A program made the translations under genes and the position numbers. A DNA stretch of 64,000 bases from positions 24,383,491 to 24,447,490 of the forward strand of contig NC_088310.1 of NCBI RefSeq assembly GCF_910592395.1. The letters run 5' to 3'. The notes under the pieces were generated by a model. That model saw nothing but the letters and a program-made list of their open reading frames with translations, was not told the DNA's origin and did no database searches. Shown here piece after piece: positions 61,110-64,000 of this stretch. The first letter of the stretch is position 1; every line of letters begins with the position of its first letter. Origin of the DNA: Lineus longissimus (lineage: Eukaryota > Nemertea > Pilidiophora > Heteronemertea > Lineidae).

Positions 61110-64000
61110 GCCAATGTGTAGCATAAGCCATAAATTTTCAAATGGAAGCAATGTTTTATCAAAAATAGGGCTCAAATATGAGGGATGGGGTGGTATATGA
61201 AAGTACTGTTGAAGATGAAATAATTCTATGCTCAGTTGAAAGTATGAATAAACAAATATTTTTTGGGGGGAGGAGCGAGTTGGTGATTTACTTGACATTC
61301 ACATGTTCCATTCAGTGTAACAAACATGACAGGAAGACCGGTGGTTTCGTATTTATTACTGGTACCATTCTACTGTTGTTCCGACATAGTCTGACCTTTT
61401 CTTTCATATTTGGCACATTAATTGATTCGAAAACTGATATTCCAAAATTTGACAGATTTCACGAATAACTGCGACTTGTTGGTAATGAGCCCAAAAAGTC
61501 TTGAATTTTAATTAGTTGCTAATTCCAAACATAAACACTACAGGTGTAAAAGTGTCTTGTACTTGTTGCAAGAATTGAGAGCAGGAACCCTGAATCATTG
61601 CTCAAGATTCTTGGTAGTTTTGAAAATGACCTATAGGGGAAGTGGAAGCTCTTGCTGACACGAACTGTCAGCCTGACTGGCATGGGCCAGGGAATTGAAA
61701 AAAGTATGGATGTAGATTTGATTATTCTCTCAAATTTGTTATGTGGTGATGGGAAAATATGGTTTGGTTTGGGAATAAATTTGACATGTACCTTGACAGT
61801 TGAATATCATATATAAACTTTAAAATTTGTGGTGAATTGAATTGCATTTTTTACTTGGTTTATTACATGGTGGGTCATGAGAGTCTCTTAGGAAAACTTT
61901 CCGGTCTGCTAAACTGACTCTCAAGGACTGGTTCCAAAGAGTTGAAAGTTGAAGTTGGGGCTTATAGTCTTATATCATTAAAGTTCAATGTAAAATGTAA
62001 TGTAATATTCGTGTAAGTTGTGTTTGCTTTCTCTGTTACATGAAAAATGACTCAATTAAGAATCCACTTTCAAAAAACCGATTTGAAGCATTGGACTTAA
62101 CCGTTATTAAACTGGCAGATATAAATGGCTGTGACAGGATGTAATGGTGTAGATACAAATATAATAGCAATAGATTTGTGAAATATTACATGTTTTATGA
62201 CATGAAGTTGAAATGGGATTTTGTGAAAATGTATCTGCAATAATGTATACTGAGTGTAATGCATTTTATGCAATTTGTGATAGGATTATTGATAAAAAAA
62301 CTAAAGACGGATGAAAACTAAGTTAACCCAGGCTATTTAAAATGACTCATCTGGTTATGGTTTGAGGTAATCATAACATGCTCTAACATGTCCAATATGT
62401 TATTCTCTGCACTTTTCAAAGTCCTGTTTATTTTCAGCATCATTTCGTTGGGTTTTGAATCTAATTCAAGGTCTACCAGAAACATTGAAAGGGTTTATTA
62501 AAGATTTTGATGAAATTCTTAAAAAGACAATGCTTTTTGACATCTTGGTGGTTGCATGACACCATGACCTTTGTAGTAAAGGGTGTCCAACATGTCAAAC
62601 TTCGTATTCCTCAACACCCGGGGCAATGCATTATGCTCTGCTAATATGCAGTCGCACTTTACGATGACTCAAAAGTAATACGGTTGACTCATTAAACAGT
62701 TGGTTGAATATCCGAAGTAACCCCACAGCACATTAAACCATTATAACTCACATATCACATGCATCTTATCTTAAATAAAATTAAGTGTTTTCATCAAGGG
62801 AATAATAAAATTAAGGAAATTACATTAGATGAACAATTTCATTTACGCACCTTTCTTTCACTAATTACTTTTAGAGAAGTTATAAAAATGTAAGTGGCGC
62901 CTTCGGAACGAGAAAGATGTTGGTGAAATAGCGATTCAGTTATTTGTTGTACAGCATTTCAGATGTGAAAAAGGAATGTGATGTAATTCGTATGGCAATT
63001 GAAAAAGATATACATGTACATCTTATCAGTTTTAAGGTTTTAAAGTTTGAATTTTTCGGAAATTTAGATGAAGTAGGCATATTTTGAAATAAAGCATCCT
63101 GAGATAAATTCAGGCCTGTCAATTTCCTATCTCATATGCAGTACATACAGTAGGCTAGTGATGTGGGAGGAAAATTACTGTTACTCTTTCATATGCGCAT
63201 CAAATGATATAATGTGACAGTGGGCTACCATTAATGAAGTGTGAATGCGATGTGTACATGTTCTGGTTTAGTATGCAGTATTAGTAATACAAAAACTTTT
63301 CATTAGTGTGGGAAATTATATTCAGAGCATGCAATAATGTGGTCCAGTGGGGTTCAATATATTGCTGGTCCTAATGTTCCCTTAAACTGCAAATGAACAT
63401 TACACCTAATTAACCCTTTGTGATGTTGGATTAACTAACCCAGGTAATATCCGGAATTGGGTATCAAGATTTTGATTGATGTTTCTGTTATTTTATTTTA
63501 CTTCATTCGTAACAGAAGCATACAAAGGTCGGTTTTCCGAAATAGAGTCGAGCAGTAAAGCAATCAGAGGAAAAGCAAGTGAATTTCAACTGTGCTGGAT
63601 CTTCATCATGCCTGATCATGCCTATCACCAGTATCATCAACACAGACCTTTGGATATTACTATCAATAAATAAGAATGGTTGTTAGAGATATCCGTGTTT
63701 GTGGGTACACAATTAGGCTTTTAGCAATTTCATCATGATATAAAAAGTTCATAACAAAAAATATTTTTAGATAAGGGTGGATAAATGGAACATTCTCCAT
63801 GAGTCTGTCCGGTTTGTACCCATGGGTCCAGTGGTCATGATTCATCATAGTTAATGTTGAGAGAATCTACATTTAATGATGAATAAAACATGATATCATG
63901 CAGATCCCAGGAAAAACTTGATATTACTTGTGTAGGCATGTGGACATGTTTGAATATGTATTTTGAGGTAACCCAGGGATGGATAAGGTTTTCCTTGTTG
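61110..64000. other. A+T-rich non-coding DNA, nothing recognised
   Basis: Frames are short and lack motifs. The region could be intron, 3' UTR or spacer. No RNA gene or named repeat seen. Confidence 0.5.

Overview
This is a eukaryotic nuclear window, A+T-rich, with introns bounded by GT-AG signals and no bacterial gene organisation. The recognisable genes point to a bilaterian invertebrate. A prohormone-4 (IDLSRF-type, LDLa-containing) precursor is a protostome neuropeptide gene, and the frequent TACATGTA/ACATGTAC words in introns and spacers fit, by inference only, a lophotrochozoan such as a mollusc, annelid or brachiopod.

Layout. 1-29.9 kb: long gene-poor DNA with no family-level gene that I can name. 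It holds a relic of the C-terminal pol domain of a BEL/Pao retrotransposon (about 5.8-6.1 kb), several perfect or near-perfect hairpins, TATA-type promoter candidates, and two small cysteine-containing open frames near 14.8 and 15.2 kb. 29.9-32.1 kb (+): three coding exons of a prohormone-4-like precursor; the exon with the signal peptide and IDLSRF peptide is not found. 34.0-35.0 kb: a fold-back element with 61-nt inverted arms and an internal 86-bp tandem duplication. 35.6-37.0 kb (-): a complete four-exon NPC2 gene (secreted sterol-binding ML-domain protein). 43.0-45.3 kb (-): a four-exon C1orf198/DUF4706 homologue, one intron of which uses a GC-AG splice pair. 46.2-50.9 kb (+): PUS10, the tRNA pseudouridine synthase, in twelve recognised exons; its second-to-last intron is U12-type. 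C1orf198 and PUS10 are divergent and may share a promoter region. 52.5-56.2 kb (-): the most striking gene, a two-exon giant metallothionein-like protein of 924 residues made of 25 tandem 36-residue cysteine-rich repeats (375 Cys, about 41%). Its upstream region has metal-response elements, one of them matching the full 12-base consensus, a CRE and a TATA-like box. It is convergent with PUS10. 56.7-64 kb: repeats, a tRNA-derived SINE-like sequence, an 18-bp-arm hairpin, a 109-codon open frame (-) and a possible spliced pair of coding exons (+), then mostly non-coding DNA.

The named genes have unrelated roles (peptide signalling, sterol trafficking, an uncharacterised intracellular protein, RNA modification, metal binding), so they are neighbours and not a functional cluster. 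The strongest candidate for an undescribed system is the giant poly-repeat metallothionein and its metal-responsive promoter. Exon coordinates were read by hand from splice signals, phase continuity and similarity to remembered family sequences; no alignment was run.
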